Positions 46,085 through 56,568 of a stretch of 64,000 nt of DNA are shown one piece after another; the stretch's first letter is position 1; each line of letters begins with the position of its first letter. The translations under genes were made by a program, and so were the position numbers. The notes below the pieces were generated by a model that was not told the origin of the DNA, did no database searches, and saw only the letters and a list, made by a program, of their open reading frames with translations. Source of the stretch: JBBSBL01 sp963735885 (GTDB taxonomy: Bacteria; Actinomycetota; Thermoleophilia; Solirubrobacterales; Solirubrobacteraceae). The stretch spans positions 620,001-684,000 of the forward strand of contig CAVTMP010000004.1 in NCBI GenBank assembly GCA_963735885.1. Direction: 5' to 3'.

Positions 46085-47068
46085 TCAGGCGGGCAGCCGG
46101 CCCTCGGCGGCCAGGGTGTCCCGCAGCCCCTGCGCCAGCTCGCGCGGCTCGTAGCCGAGCTCCCGCTCGGCCTTCGCGTGCGTGGCCCAGTACGTCACGC
46201 CGTCGGCCGAGGACACGAGCTCCCGGAGGTTCGGCGGGAAGCCGAGCGCGGGGCCGACGAAGCGGCCGAACGGCGCCGCCGCCCGGATCACCCCGGCGGG
46301 CATCGTGAAGCGCGGCGGGCGGCGACCCGCGACACCGGCCAGGGTCTCGACCATGCCGCCCATCGTCGTGACGGTGCCGCCCAGCACGTAGCTCTCCCCC
46401 GGCGTCCCGCGGTCGAGGGCGAGCAGGATGCCGGCCGCGATGTCATCGCGATGGGCGAGCGTGAAGCCGAGGTCGGGGAACGCCATCGCCGGGAGCTTGC
46501 CGTCGCAGAAGCGGGTGATCAGGTCGCCCACGGCGGAGTGGTCGTCCGGCCCGTAGACCCCGCCCGGCTGGACGATCACGCACGGAAGGCCCTCGCCGAT
46601 CAGCCGCTTCGCGGCACGGTGCGCGAGGACCTTCGTCTCCTCGTAGTAGGAGGCGTAGTCGTGCCCCGGATGCTCGAAGGACTCGTCGACGACCTCGCCG
46701 TGGGTGTCGCCGAACGCCCCGACGGTGGAGACGTAGACCACCTTCGGGACCTTCGCGTCGAGCGCCGCCCGGAGGACCGTCTCGGTGCCGGTCACGTTCG
46801 CCGCGTACATCGCCGGGCGCTCGGCCTCCGGGATCCCGACCTCGTAGACGGCCGCGGCGTGGATCGCGGCGTCGCAGCCCTCCATGCCCGCGCGGATCAC
46901 GTCGCGGTCGGCCAGGCCGCCGGCCACGATCTCGGCGCCGGCCTCGGTCAGCCCGCCCGCCTTCTGCGGCGAGCGGACGAGCGCGACGACCTCGTCGCCG
47001 CGGGCGCGCAGCCGCCGCGCCACCTCGCCGCCGATGAAGCCCGTGCCACCGGTGAGGAAGACCCGCAT
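46085..47068 (-). CDS. NAD(P)-dependent SDR-family reductase/epimerase
   Basis: A 327-residue extended SDR: VFLTGGTGFIGGEVARRL at residues 3 to 20, YVSTVGAFGD, a YEETK catalytic motif, VIVQPGGVYGPDD and SYVLGGT. It resembles dihydroflavonol-4-reductase/HpnA-type oxidoreductases more than sugar epimerases. The substrate is unknown, and the neighbours (uvrB, lytic transglycosylase) give no hint. ATG 47068 is supported by a TAGGCT box ending 9 nt upstream. Confidence 0.85.
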   Translation of the reverse strand: MRVFLTGGTGFIGGEVARRLRARGDEVVALVRSPQKAGGLTEAGAEIVAGGLADRDVIRAGMEGCDAAIHAAAVYEVGIPEAERPAMYAANVTGTETVLRAALDAKVPKVVYVSTVGAFGDTHGEVVDESFEHPGHDYASYYEETKVLAHRAAKRLIGEGLPCVIVQPGGVYGPDDHSAVGDLITRFCDGKLPAMAFPDLGFTLAHRDDIAAGILLALDRGTPGESYVLGGTVTTMGGMVETLAGVAGRRPPRFTMPAGVIRAAAPFGRFVGPALGFPPNLRELVSSADGVTYWATHAKAERELGYEPRELAQGLRDTLAAEGRLPA

Positions 47069-47077
47069 CGACGGGTG

Positions 47078-47083
47078 AGCCTA
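47078..47083 (-). promoter_or_regulatory. -10 box for the SDR gene
   Basis: TAGGCT on the minus strand ends 9 nt before ATG 47068, predicting a leaderless transcript. Confidence 0.4.
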
Positions 47084-47121
47084 GATGATCGGCTCCGCGC
47101 TCGGGTCGCGGGTCGGCGACC

Positions 47122-47766
47122 TCAGCCGAGGCCGAGCTCGGCCGGGTACTCGCGGCGGTAGTCGCGGCGGGCGCCGAGCACCCGCTCGACGTACGCCCGC
47201 GTCTCCGGGAAGGCGATGTCGCGGATGGCGAAGCTCCGGCCGGCGACGCGCGCCCGCCAGCGATCGACGTTCGTCTCTCCCGCGTTGTAGGCCGCGAGCG
47301 CGAGCACCTCGTTCTCCCCGTAGCGGTTCAGCAGGTAGCGCAGGTAGTAGGACCCGTAGCGGATGTTCACGTCCGGGTTGCCGAGGTCGGCGACCTCGAA
47401 CTGCGTGCCCCCGGAGCGGCGCGCGATGAACTGCGCGGTGTCCGGCAGGATCTGCATGAGACCCTTCGCGCCCGCGCTCGAGGTGCGGTCGGCGAACTTC
47501 GACTCGGCGTAGATGACGCCGGCGATGAGCGCCGGGTCGAGCCCCTTCTCGCTGGCCTGCTGGCGGATCACGTCCTCGTGGCGCAGGGGGAGGGTGAGCT
47601 CCTTGACCGCGTTGCCGAGCATCGGCGCGAGCACCACGGCGAGGATCGCGAGCCCGGCCAGCAGCCCAGCGCCGAGCAGGGCCCGACGGCGGCGCAGGTG
47701 GCTGCGGCGCGGGGTCGCGGGACGGCGAGCCCTGGCGGCCCGCATGCCGGCCGAGCGGGTCGTCAC
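47122..47766 (-). CDS. Membrane-anchored lytic transglycosylase (SLT domain)
   Basis: A 214-residue protein. A basic N-terminus is followed by one membrane helix near residues 28 to 48 (LLGAGLLAGLAILAVVLAPM). The SLT (GH23) domain has the catalytic Glu in IYAESKF, then SSAGAKGLMQILP, NIRYGSYYLRYLLNRYG and LALAAYNAGETNVDRW. It cleaves peptidoglycan glycan strands outside the membrane. GTG 47766 overlaps the coaE stop (GTGA), so it ends the rpsA-coaE-slt operon. Confidence 0.9.
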   Translation of the reverse strand: MTTRSAGMRAARARRPATPRRSHLRRRRALLGAGLLAGLAILAVVLAPMLGNAVKELTLPLRHEDVIRQQASEKGLDPALIAGVIYAESKFADRTSSAGAKGLMQILPDTAQFIARRSGGTQFEVADLGNPDVNIRYGSYYLRYLLNRYGENEVLALAAYNAGETNVDRWRARVAGRSFAIRDIAFPETRAYVERVLGARRDYRREYPAELGLG

Positions 47767-48347
47767 GCCTCCAGTCTGGCAAGGATCGCCGACAGCCTCG
47801 CCGCCAGATCCCGCTCGGTGCCGTCGTTCTCGACGACGTAGGTCGCGCGCGCGGCCTTCTCGCCCTGGCCGAGCTGCCGCTCGGTGCGCTCGCCGAGGGC
47901 GGCGTGGCCCCGGGCGCCGGCGCGCTCCGAGCGCACGGCCTCGTCCGCCACGACGGCGATCGTCGCGTCGAAGCCGCCCTCCAGGCCGGACTCGAAGAGC
48001 AGCGGGACCTCGATCACCGCGGCTCGCGGCGCCGGCTCGCGGGCCTCGACGTCCGACCGCCACGCCGCCATCCGCGCGGCGACCCGCGGCCAGAGCAGCT
48101 CCTCGAGCCAGCGGCGGTCCTCCGGGGTCGCGAACGCGCGGCGGGCGACCGCGGCCCGGTCCACCGCCCCGTCGGGTGCGACCTCCGCGCCCCATCGCGT
48201 CACGACGGCATCGCGCACCTCGGGCTCCCCGTAGAGGTCGTGCACGACCGCGTCGGTCGAGAGCGTCGCGGCGCCGAGGTCGGCCAGGGCGCCGAGCGCG
48301 GTGGACTTCCCGGCACCCAGGCCGCCGGTCAGGCCGACGAGGGGGAC
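47763..48347 (-). CDS. coaE: Dephospho-CoA kinase; start codon unresolved
   Basis: About 195 residues of CoaE: P-loop GLTGGLGAGKST at the very N-terminus, LSTDAVVHDLYG, VPLLFESGLEGGFD and QLGQGEKAARATYVVENDGT. It phosphorylates dephospho-CoA, the last step of CoA synthesis. The domain begins at VPLVGLTGG, but that Val is GTC (48347) and no ATG, GTG or TTG lies in frame between it and the upstream repeat region. A miscalled base (GTC for GTG) in the C-rich GTCCCCCTC stretch is the simplest explanation. It lies 4 bp after the rpsA stop. Confidence 0.85.
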   Translation of the reverse strand, partial: VPLVGLTGGLGAGKSTALGALADLGAATLSTDAVVHDLYGEPEVRDAVVTRWGAEVAPDGAVDRAAVARRAFATPEDRRWLEELLWPRVAARMAAWRSDVEAREPAPRAAVIEVPLLFESGLEGGFDATIAVVADEAVRSERAGARGHAALGERTERQLGQGEKAARATYVVENDGTERDLAARLSAILARLEA

Positions 48348-48351
48348 GCGC

Positions 48352-49875
48352 TCAGCCGTCGTGCGATGCCGCGTCGTGGCTCGCCGCGGGCTCGGGTGTG
48401 GCGGCGGGTGCTCGGCCTCGGCGGCGGGTGCTTCGGCCTCGGCGGCGGGTGCTTCGGCCTCGGGCTCGGGCTCGGCGGCGGGTGCTTCGGCCTCGGCGGC
48501 GGGGCTCGGGCTCGGCGGCGGGTGCTTCGGGCTCGGCGGCGGGCGCTTCGACCTCGGCGGCGGGCTCGCCGGCGGCCGGCTCGGCGACGGGCTCGGGCGC
48601 GGCGGGCGCCGGGGCCTCGCCGTCGACGGGCGCGGCGGCCGCGTCGGCGCGGACCGCATCGTCACCGGCGAAGACGTCCTCCGAGAGCCCGAGATCGGGC
48701 ACCTCGTCGAGCGGCGCGGCGGGCACGCCGGTCGCGCCCGGCTGCTCCGCCTCGACGCGCTTCATCGAGAGCGAGAGCCGGCGGCGCTCGCTGTCGATCT
48801 CCAGCACCTTGACCAGGACGGTGTCGCCCGGGTTCACGACCTCGCGCGGGTTCTCGACGTGATGCGCCGCGAGCTCGGAGATGTGCACGAGGCCCTCGAC
48901 GCCGTCGAGGATCTCGACGAAGGCGCCGAACGTGACGACCTTCGTGACCTTGCCCTCGAGCTCGTCGCCCACGTTGTAGGTGTCCACGACCCTCTGCCAC
49001 GGGTCCTCCTGGGTCTGCTTGAGCCCCAGCGAGATCCGCTGCCGGTCGCGGTCGATGTCGAGCACCTTCACCTGGACGGTGTCGCCGATCGCCACCACCT
49101 CGCTCGGGTGGTTGACGTGCGACCAGGACAGCTCGGAGATGTGGATCAGGCCGTCGATCCCGTCGAGGTCGACGAACGCGCCGAAGTCGACGATGTTCGA
49201 GATCTGGCCCTCGACGACCATGCCGGGCTGGAGCCGGTCGAGGATCTGCTGCCGGACCTCCTTGCGCTCCTCCTCGAGGACCGCCCGGCGCGAGAGCACG
49301 ACGTTGTTCCGCGACCGGTTGAGCTCGATCACCTTGCACTCGATCGCCGTGCCGAGGTAGTCGTCGAGGTTGGGCACGCGCCGGATGTCCACGAGCGAGG
49401 CGGGCAGGAAGCCGCGCACGCCGAGGTCGATGATCAGGCCGCCCTTGACGACCTCGATGACCGTGCCCTCGACGGGCTCCCCGGACTCGGCGGCGGCCTC
49501 GATCCGGCGCCACGCCTTCTCGAACCGCGCGCGCTTCTTGGACAGGATCAGCCGCCCGTCCTGGTCCTCCTTCGTGAGGACGAGGGCGTCGACCTCCTCC
49601 CCCAGCTCGACCTCGTCGTTCGGGTCGACGCTCTTGCGGATCGAGAGCTCGCCGGAGGGGATGACGCCCTCGGACTTGAAGCCGATGTCGACGAGCACCT
49701 CGTCGTTGTCGATGCGCACGACGTGTCCGGTGACGACGTCGCCCTCCTTGAACAGGGTGAGGGTCGCGTCGTAGTTCGGGACGATCTTCCCGTCGATCTC
49801 GAGCAGGAGGCCGTCGCTTCCGTCGACGACCTTGGCGTCGGGACGGTCCGTGGGCAGGGGCGTGATGGTGCTCAT
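48352..49875 (-). CDS. rpsA: 30S ribosomal protein S1
   Basis: A 507-residue S1 with four S1/OB domains: about residues 40-110, 130-195, 213-282 (FGAFVDLDGIDGLIHISELSW) and 298-368 (FGAFVEILDGVEGLVHISEL). S1 helps mRNA binding to the 30S subunit. A tail of about 140 residues is rich in Pro, Ala and Glu and encoded by 21-bp repeats. Inside it, residues about 457 to 488 become Arg-rich (RRRGRSTRRRARARGRST), which looks like a stretch read in the wrong frame between two compensating indels. ATG 49875; a TACCCT box ends 11 nt upstream. It leads the rpsA-coaE-slt operon. Confidence 0.93.
   Translation of the reverse strand: MSTITPLPTDRPDAKVVDGSDGLLLEIDGKIVPNYDATLTLFKEGDVVTGHVVRIDNDEVLVDIGFKSEGVIPSGELSIRKSVDPNDEVELGEEVDALVLTKEDQDGRLILSKKRARFEKAWRRIEAAAESGEPVEGTVIEVVKGGLIIDLGVRGFLPASLVDIRRVPNLDDYLGTAIECKVIELNRSRNNVVLSRRAVLEEERKEVRQQILDRLQPGMVVEGQISNIVDFGAFVDLDGIDGLIHISELSWSHVNHPSEVVAIGDTVQVKVLDIDRDRQRISLGLKQTQEDPWQRVVDTYNVGDELEGKVTKVVTFGAFVEILDGVEGLVHISELAAHHVENPREVVNPGDTVLVKVLEIDSERRRLSLSMKRVEAEQPGATGVPAAPLDEVPDLGLSEDVFAGDDAVRADAAAAPVDGEAPAPAAPEPVAEPAAGEPAAEVEAPAAEPEAPAAEPEPRRRGRSTRRRARARGRSTRRRGRSTRRRGRAPAATPEPAASHDAASHDG
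48401..48556 (-). repeat. Imperfect 21-bp tandem repeats in the rpsA tail
   Basis: Seven units close to GCGGCGGGTGCTTCGGCCTCG (plus strand) at 48401, 48421, 48442, 48475, 48496, 48515 and 48536. Unit lengths are 20, 21, 33 (21 plus 12), 21, 19, 21 and 21 bp. They code Ala/Glu/Pro repeats. The 20-bp and 19-bp units shift the frame by 1 and 2, and together restore it. Confidence 0.7.
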
Positions 49876-49886
49876 GAGGCCGGCAG

Positions 49887-49892
49887 AGGGTA
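49887..49892 (-). promoter_or_regulatory. -10 box for rpsA
   Basis: TACCCT on the minus strand ends 11 nt before ATG 49875, allowing a leader of only a few nucleotides. Confidence 0.35.
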
Positions 49893-49929
49893 GCGCGTCC
49901 GCCCCGGCCGAGCGGCGCCGCGCGGCACG

Positions 49930-49935
49930 TAGAAT
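49930..49935 (+). promoter_or_regulatory. -10 box for the FAD oxidoreductase gene
   Basis: TAGAAT ends 10 nt before ATG 49946. It is about 40 bp from the divergent rpsA box. Confidence 0.45.
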
Positions 49936-49945
49936 CCGGCGCCCC

Positions 49946-51100
49946 ATGCCGAGGCGCGAGACCAAGCGCGGGGCCGAGCGCACCCGGATCGATGCCGACG
50001 CCGACGTGCTGATCTGCGGCGCGAGCTTCGCCGGCCTCGCGGTGGCCCGCGAGCTGGCCGGATCCGGAGCGCGGGTCCTGATGATCGACCGCTACGAGGT
50101 CGGCGAGCGCCAGACCTCCGCCTGCGCCATCCCCACGCCCTGGCTCGAGGCGATGGGGCTGATGGCCGCCCACCGGCAGACCTTCGGCGAGCTGCTCGTC
50201 CACTCGGCGCGCGGGGACGTGCGCTGGCGGCTGCCCTGGACGTTCTCCACCTTCGACTACCGGACGCTCTGCGCCGCGCTGCGCGACCAGGGCGACGCGG
50301 AGTTCGAGACGGCCACGGTGGAGCGGATCACGCGTGCCCCGGGCGCCCACACGGTGCACACGGACCGGGGCGAGGTGCGGGCCCCGCTCGTCGTCGACGC
50401 CCTGGGGTGGCGGCGGGTCCTCGGCGGCGGTCCCAACGTCCAGCCGCCGGACGCGACGCTCTCGCGCGGGCTCGAGGTGCATCCCGCGGGGCGGGGGGAC
50501 GAGCTCGAGCTGTGGATCGACCGCGCCATCGTGCCGGCCGGCTACGGCTGGAGCTTCCCGGCCGGGGACGAGGTGCGGGTGGGGGTCGGGTCGTTCGATC
50601 CGCGCTTCCACGTCAAGGCGCCGACGGTTCGCCTGGCCGAGGCGGAGCGGCGCGACCCGGTGCGCTTTCAGGGCAACTGGATCCCGCACCGGATCCGGCC
50701 GGCCACCGAGGGCGGCGTGTTCTTCGCCGGGGACTCCGCCGGCCACTGCCTGCCCACCACGGCCGAGGGCATTCGCACCGCGCTCTACTTCGGACTGGCG
50801 TGCGGGCGCGAGGTTCGCGCCGTGGTGGACGGCCGGAGCGACCGCGCCGGCGCGCTGGCCCGCTACGGCGACTTCAGCGCCGGGCACCGGTGGAAGTTCG
50901 AGTGGCTGTTGCGCGTGCAGCGCCTGGTTCCGCGCCTCGCCGGACGCCCGCTGCGCCCGACCCTGCGCGCGGTCGGCGTGCCGGCCGTGACCCGCCGGGC
51001 GTTCGACCACTACCTCGAGATCGCGCACCCGCGCTTCGTGGGCGCGAGGGCCGCGGCGGCCCTGCCGTCGCCTCCACGCCGCAATCGCGTTCCCGCGTAG
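49946..51100 (+). CDS. FAD-dependent oxidoreductase, geranylgeranyl-reductase-like
   Basis: A 384-residue flavoprotein. The N-terminal dinucleotide motif is VLICGASFAGLAVARELAGSGARVLMIDR (residues about 21 to 49), and the second FAD motif is GGVFFAGDSAGHCLPTTAEGIRTAL. These and the LVVDALGWRR segment fit the geranylgeranyl reductase/aromatic-ring hydroxylase superfamily. A role in isoprenoid lipid saturation is possible but not shown by context. It is divergent from rpsA and convergent with polA. Confidence 0.83.
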   Translation: MPRRETKRGAERTRIDADADVLICGASFAGLAVARELAGSGARVLMIDRYEVGERQTSACAIPTPWLEAMGLMAAHRQTFGELLVHSARGDVRWRLPWTFSTFDYRTLCAALRDQGDAEFETATVERITRAPGAHTVHTDRGEVRAPLVVDALGWRRVLGGGPNVQPPDATLSRGLEVHPAGRGDELELWIDRAIVPAGYGWSFPAGDEVRVGVGSFDPRFHVKAPTVRLAEAERRDPVRFQGNWIPHRIRPATEGGVFFAGDSAGHCLPTTAEGIRTALYFGLACGREVRAVVDGRSDRAGALARYGDFSAGHRWKFEWLLRVQRLVPRLAGRPLRPTLRAVGVPAVTRRAFDHYLEIAHPRFVGARAAAALPSPPRRNRVPA

Positions 51101-51144
51101 GGGCGGGCGGGCCCGCGTGGGGCGGCGGGCCGAACCGCCCAGGC

Positions 51145-53729
51145 CTACTTCGCCTCCATCCAGTTGGGCCCCACCCCGGCGTCGACCGCCAGGGGCGGGT
51201 CCATCTCGCAGGCCGCGACCATCTCGGCGCACACGAGGTCGCGCGCGACCTCCGCCTCCTCGGCGGGCCCCTCGAAGAGCAGCTCGTCGTGGATCTGGAG
51301 GATGAGCCGCGTCGCCATGCCCGCGTCGTCGAGCGCCCGATGGCAGCGCACCATCGCGAGCTTGATGATGTCCGCCGCGCTGCCCTGGATCACGGTGTTG
51401 ACCGCCAGGCGCTCGCCGAGCTGGCGGGTCTGTCGGTTGCGCGCGCGGATCTCCGGGATCTGGCGCCGGCGCCCGAACAGCGTGCTCACGTAGCCGTGCT
51501 CCTCGGCCTGCGCGATCGTCTCCGCGATGAACCGGCGCACGGCCGGGAAGCGGTCGAGGTAGCGCTCGATGAACTCGGCGGCCTCCTCGCGCGGGATCTG
51601 GAGGCGATCGGCGAGGCCGAAGTCCGTGAGGCCGTAGACGATGCCGTAGTTGACCATCTTCGCCTTCGAGCGGGTGCCCGGATCGACGTCGCCCTCGCCG
51701 GCCCCGAGCACCTCGCGGGCGGTGGCCGTGTGCACGTCCTCGCCGCGGCGGAAGATCTCCCGCAGCACGTCCTCTCCCGCGATGTGCGCGAGGACCCGCA
51801 GCTCGACCTGCGAGTAGTCGACCGAGACGAGCAGCCGCCCCGGCTCGGCGACGAAGCAGGCGCGGATCTCGCGGCCCAGCGCGGTGCGGATCGGGATGTT
51901 CTGCAGGTTCGGGTTGGTCGAGGAGAGCCGCCCGGTGGCCGCCACGACCTGGCTGAACGTCGTGTGGATCCGCCCGTCGGCGGGATCGATCCACTCCGGC
52001 AGCGCGTCGAGGTAGGTCGACGCGAGCTTCGTCAGCTCCCGCCAGCGCTCGATCTTCTCGACGATCGGGTGCTCGTCGCGGATCGACTGCAGCACGCGCG
52101 CGTCGGTGGAGAAGCCGGTCTTGCCGCGCCGCTTGCGGGAGAGCTCGAGCTTGACGAACAGCACCTCGGCGAGCTGCTGCGGCGAGCCGATCGTGAACTC
52201 CTCGCCGGCGAGGTCCCAGATCTCGCGCTCGAGCGCGTCGGCGTCGGCCTTGACGCGCGCCGAGATCCCGGCCAGGCGCTCGGTGTCGAGCTTCAGGCCG
52301 GCGACCTCCATCGCGCGCAGCACCCGGACGAGCGGGAGCTCGATGTCGGGCGTTGAGGTCCTCGAGGCCGCGCTCGCGGAGCTGCGGCCGCTGGGCGGCG
52401 GCGAGCGCGTGCACGAGCACCGCGTCGTCCGCGGCGGGCTCGCCCGTCGCGGCGACGAGGCCGCGCTCCTCCGCGAGCTCGGCGAGCGGGTAGCCGCGCC
52501 GCGCGGGGTCGAGCAGGTAGGCGGCGATCATCGTGTCGTGGGCGAGGGTCTCGGGCACCCGGCGCAGCGCCTTGGCGTCGTGGGCGATCACCGGCCGCTC
52601 CGCGCACGCCGCGACGAGCTCGGCGGGGTCGCCGCACCTCGCCGGCGAGCACCTCCTCGCCGCCCGCGTAGGCGCCGAAGCCCCAGCCTCCGCCGCGGCG
52701 AACAGCGCGCCCTCGGGCGCCTCCGGGGCGCGGGCGGCGAGCGCGAGGTCGCCGTCGTCCAGCGCGGCGGCGTCCGCCGGACCGCCCGGCCGAAGGCGGA
52801 CCGCGAGGGACGGCTCGCCGGGCGGGCGCGGCGCCGCCGCCTCCTCGCTGCCCAGCGCCTCCTCGAGGCGCCGCAGCGGGTCGCGCAGCTCGAACTCGCG
52901 GAACACGTCGCGCAGACGCGAGCGATCGGGCTCGGCGCCGACGAAGGCCCGCGGCTCGAGGTCGGTCGGGATGTCGCGGCTGGCGGTCGCGAGCTGCTTC
53001 GACATCCGCGCGTCCTCGGCGTGCTCGCGGAGGATCTGCTTGCGCTTGGCGCCGGAGATCTCGTCGACGTGGTCGAGCACGTCCTCGAGCGACCCGAACC
53101 GCTGGAGCAGCTGGGCCGCGGTCTTGTCGCCGATGCCGGGGACCCCGGGGATGTTGTCGGAGGTGTCGCCCTTCAGGCCGATGAAGTCGGGCATCAGCTC
53201 CGGCGGGATGCCGTAGCGGTCGACCACCCCGTCGCGGTCGTAGATCCGGGTGTCGGTGATCCCGCGCGAGGTCGTCATGATCCGCACGCCGTCGTCGACC
53301 AGCTGGTAGGCGTCGCGGTCGCCGGTGACGACCATCACCGGCACGCCCTCCCGCCTCGCGCGCTCGGCGATCGAGGCGATCACGTCGTCGGCCTCGTAGC
53401 CCTCGACGGCGAGGTTGCGGTAGCCGAACGCCTCGACCAGCGGCTCGAGGTGCGGCCACTGCTGCTTGAGCAGGTCCGGGCGCGAGGTGCGCTGCGCCTT
53501 GTACTCGGGATAGACCTCGCGGCGGCCCGAGTGCCCGGCGTCCCACACGACGACCGTCGGCTGCGACGCCGTAGTCGGTGAGGATCTTCACCAGCATCGA
53601 GGCGAAGCCGAAGATCGCGTTGGTCGGCATCCCGGTCGAGGTCGCGATCGACTCGGGCAGGGCGAAGAACGCCCGGTAGGCGAGCCAGTTGCCGTCGATC
53701 AGGAAGAGCTCGTCGCTCGCGCCGGCCAT
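51145..53729 (-). CDS. polA: DNA polymerase I, with four frame breaks
   Basis: Family A polymerase. The N-terminal 5' exonuclease domain begins MAGASDELFLIDGNWLAYRAFFALP and continues with EGYEADDVIA, GDRDAYQL and GLKGDTSDNIPGVPGIG. A degenerate 3'-5' exonuclease-like region follows. The polymerase domain has VDYSQVELRVLAH, RSKAKMVNYGIVYGL and QIHDELLFE. The frame is broken near 53568 (extra base), 52640 (missing), 52683 (extra) and 52353 (extra C). Correcting them gives about 860 residues, normal for PolA. With every catalytic motif present these are probably consensus errors. ATG 53729 has a TAGAGT box ending 9 nt upstream. Confidence 0.9.
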
Positions 53730-53738
53730 GCCGGGAAC

Positions 53739-53744
53739 ACTCTA
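53739..53744 (-). promoter_or_regulatory. -10 box for polA
   Basis: TAGAGT on the minus strand ends 9 nt before ATG 53729, predicting a leaderless transcript. Confidence 0.45.
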
Positions 53745-53833
53745 TGGCGACCCGCGCGCCGCACCTCGCGCGACGATCCGCCGTCAAGCTAGAGTCCGCC
53801 GCGCCCCCGCCCCGCGCCGCCCCGCCCGTCGCC

Positions 53834-55313
<1,480 letters not shown>

Positions 55314-55333
55314 GTGCGTGAGCGATCGTACGC

Positions 55334-56244
55334 ATGAACGTCACCGTCACCGGCGCCACCGGCCTGATCGGCCGCGCCTCGTGCGCGCGCTGCGCGCCCG
55401 CGGCGACGACGTCACCGTCCTCTCGCGCGACCCGGAGTCGGCGCGCCGGCGCCTCGGGCGTCGACGCGGTCGCGGTGGGACCCGGAGCGCGACGACGGCT
55501 CCGGTCGGCGCCGCTCGCCGGTCGCGACGCCGTCGTGCACCTCGCCGGCGAGACCGTCGCCCAGCGCTGGACGGCGGCGGCCAAGGAGCGGATCGTCCGC
55601 AGCCGCGAGGCCGGCACCGCGCAACCTCGTGGCGGGCCTGCGCGCAGGCCGAGCCCCGCCCGCGCGCGCTGGTCAGCTCCTCGGCCGTGGGCGTTCTACG
55701 GCCCCCACGGCGACGAGGAGCTCGACGAGGCCTCCCCCGCCGGCAAGCGACTTCCTGGCCGAGGTTGCGTCGTCTGGGAGCGCGCCGCCCAGCAGGCGGC
55801 CGAGCTCGGCGTGCGCGTGGTCGCCATCCGCACCGGAGTGGTGCTGGACAAGTCCGGCGGGGCGCTGCGAAGATGCTCCCGCCGTTCCGGCTCGGCGTCG
55901 GCGGGCCGGTCGCCGGCGGGCGCCAGTACATGCCGTGGATCCACGTGGACGACGTCGTCGGCCTCTTCCTCGCCGCGCTCGACGGCGACGAGCGGTGGTC
56001 GGGCCCGGTCAACGCGACGGCGCCGACGCCGGTGACGAACGCCGTCTTCTCCAAGGCGCTGGGCCGCGCCCTGCACCGCCCCGCGATCGCGCCGGTCCCG
56101 GCGCTGGCGATCAAGGCGCTCTACGGCGAGATGGCCGAGATCGTCACCAAGGGCCAGAACGTCATCCCGCGCAAGGCGCTCGAGCTCGGCTACGAGTTCC
56201 GCCACCCGGAGCTCGACGAGGCACTCCGCTCGGCGCTGGCCTGA
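55334..56244 (+). CDS. TIGR01777-family SDR epimerase, frameshifted
   Basis: An SDR39U1/YfcH-like protein: MNVTVTGATGLIG, then LVRALRARGDDVTVLSRDP, AVVHLAGETVAQRW, ALVSSSAVG, FYGPHGDEELDEASPAG, VRVVAIRTGVVLDKSGGAL, and an undamaged end from 55870 (PPFRLGVGGPVAGGRQYMPWIHVDDVV). Single-base indels break the frame several times between about 55375 and 55870. The family's function is unclear; members bind NADP and are linked to plastid or cell-division roles in other organisms. It starts 20 bp after the malic enzyme stop. The frame damage belongs to the same poor stretch as polA and malic enzyme. Confidence 0.8.
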
Positions 56245-56260
56245 CGGCCCGGGTCCCGCG

Positions 56261-56568
56261 TCAGGTCCCGGCGGCCGGCGGGGCCGCCCCCGGACTCCGC
56301 GTCCCCGGCGGGCGGCGGCAGCTCGGGCGGCGCGTGGCGCTTGGGCAGGACGCCCTCGCGCTTCCACGCCGAGTGCGCCTTGGCCGGCCACAGCAGCCAG
56401 ATCGGCACGGCGACCACGCTGAGCAGCAGGCCGGTGGACGAGTCCGGGCCGCTCGCCGTAGCCCTTGCGGTCCGAGAGCCAGGCGGCCACGATGCACGAC
56501 GCCAGCCAGAGGAAGAGCAGGTACATCGCCTTCACGCCGAAGTCGGCCAGGGGGAGCGCCGCGGTCAT
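56261..56568 (-). CDS. Small two-helix membrane protein at the end of the liv operon, frameshifted
   Basis: From ATG 56568 (ATGA overlap with the livF stop) the frame gives MTAALPLADFGVKAMYLLF, LWLASCIVAAWLSDRKGYGERP, one helix. After an extra C near 56445 the other frame gives DSSTGLLLSVVAVPIWLLWPAKAHSAWKREG, a second helix, then a Pro/Glu-rich tail. A further shift near 56285 would end it at TGA 56261; otherwise it runs to about 56190, inside the convergent gene. Length is about 100 residues. The function is unknown; the overlap suggests co-translation with the transporter. Confidence 0.5.

Noticed and set aside
48401..48556. Short regular repeats that could suggest a CRISPR array
   Set aside because: Units are contiguous, have no unique spacers, and code Ala/Glu/Pro repeats in the S1 tail.
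48662..53548. A 1628-codon minus-strand frame across rpsA, the oxidoreductase and polA
   Set aside because: Only its first part is real (a polA segment); the rest is out-of-frame or antisense. Its length reflects GC bias and polA frame breaks.
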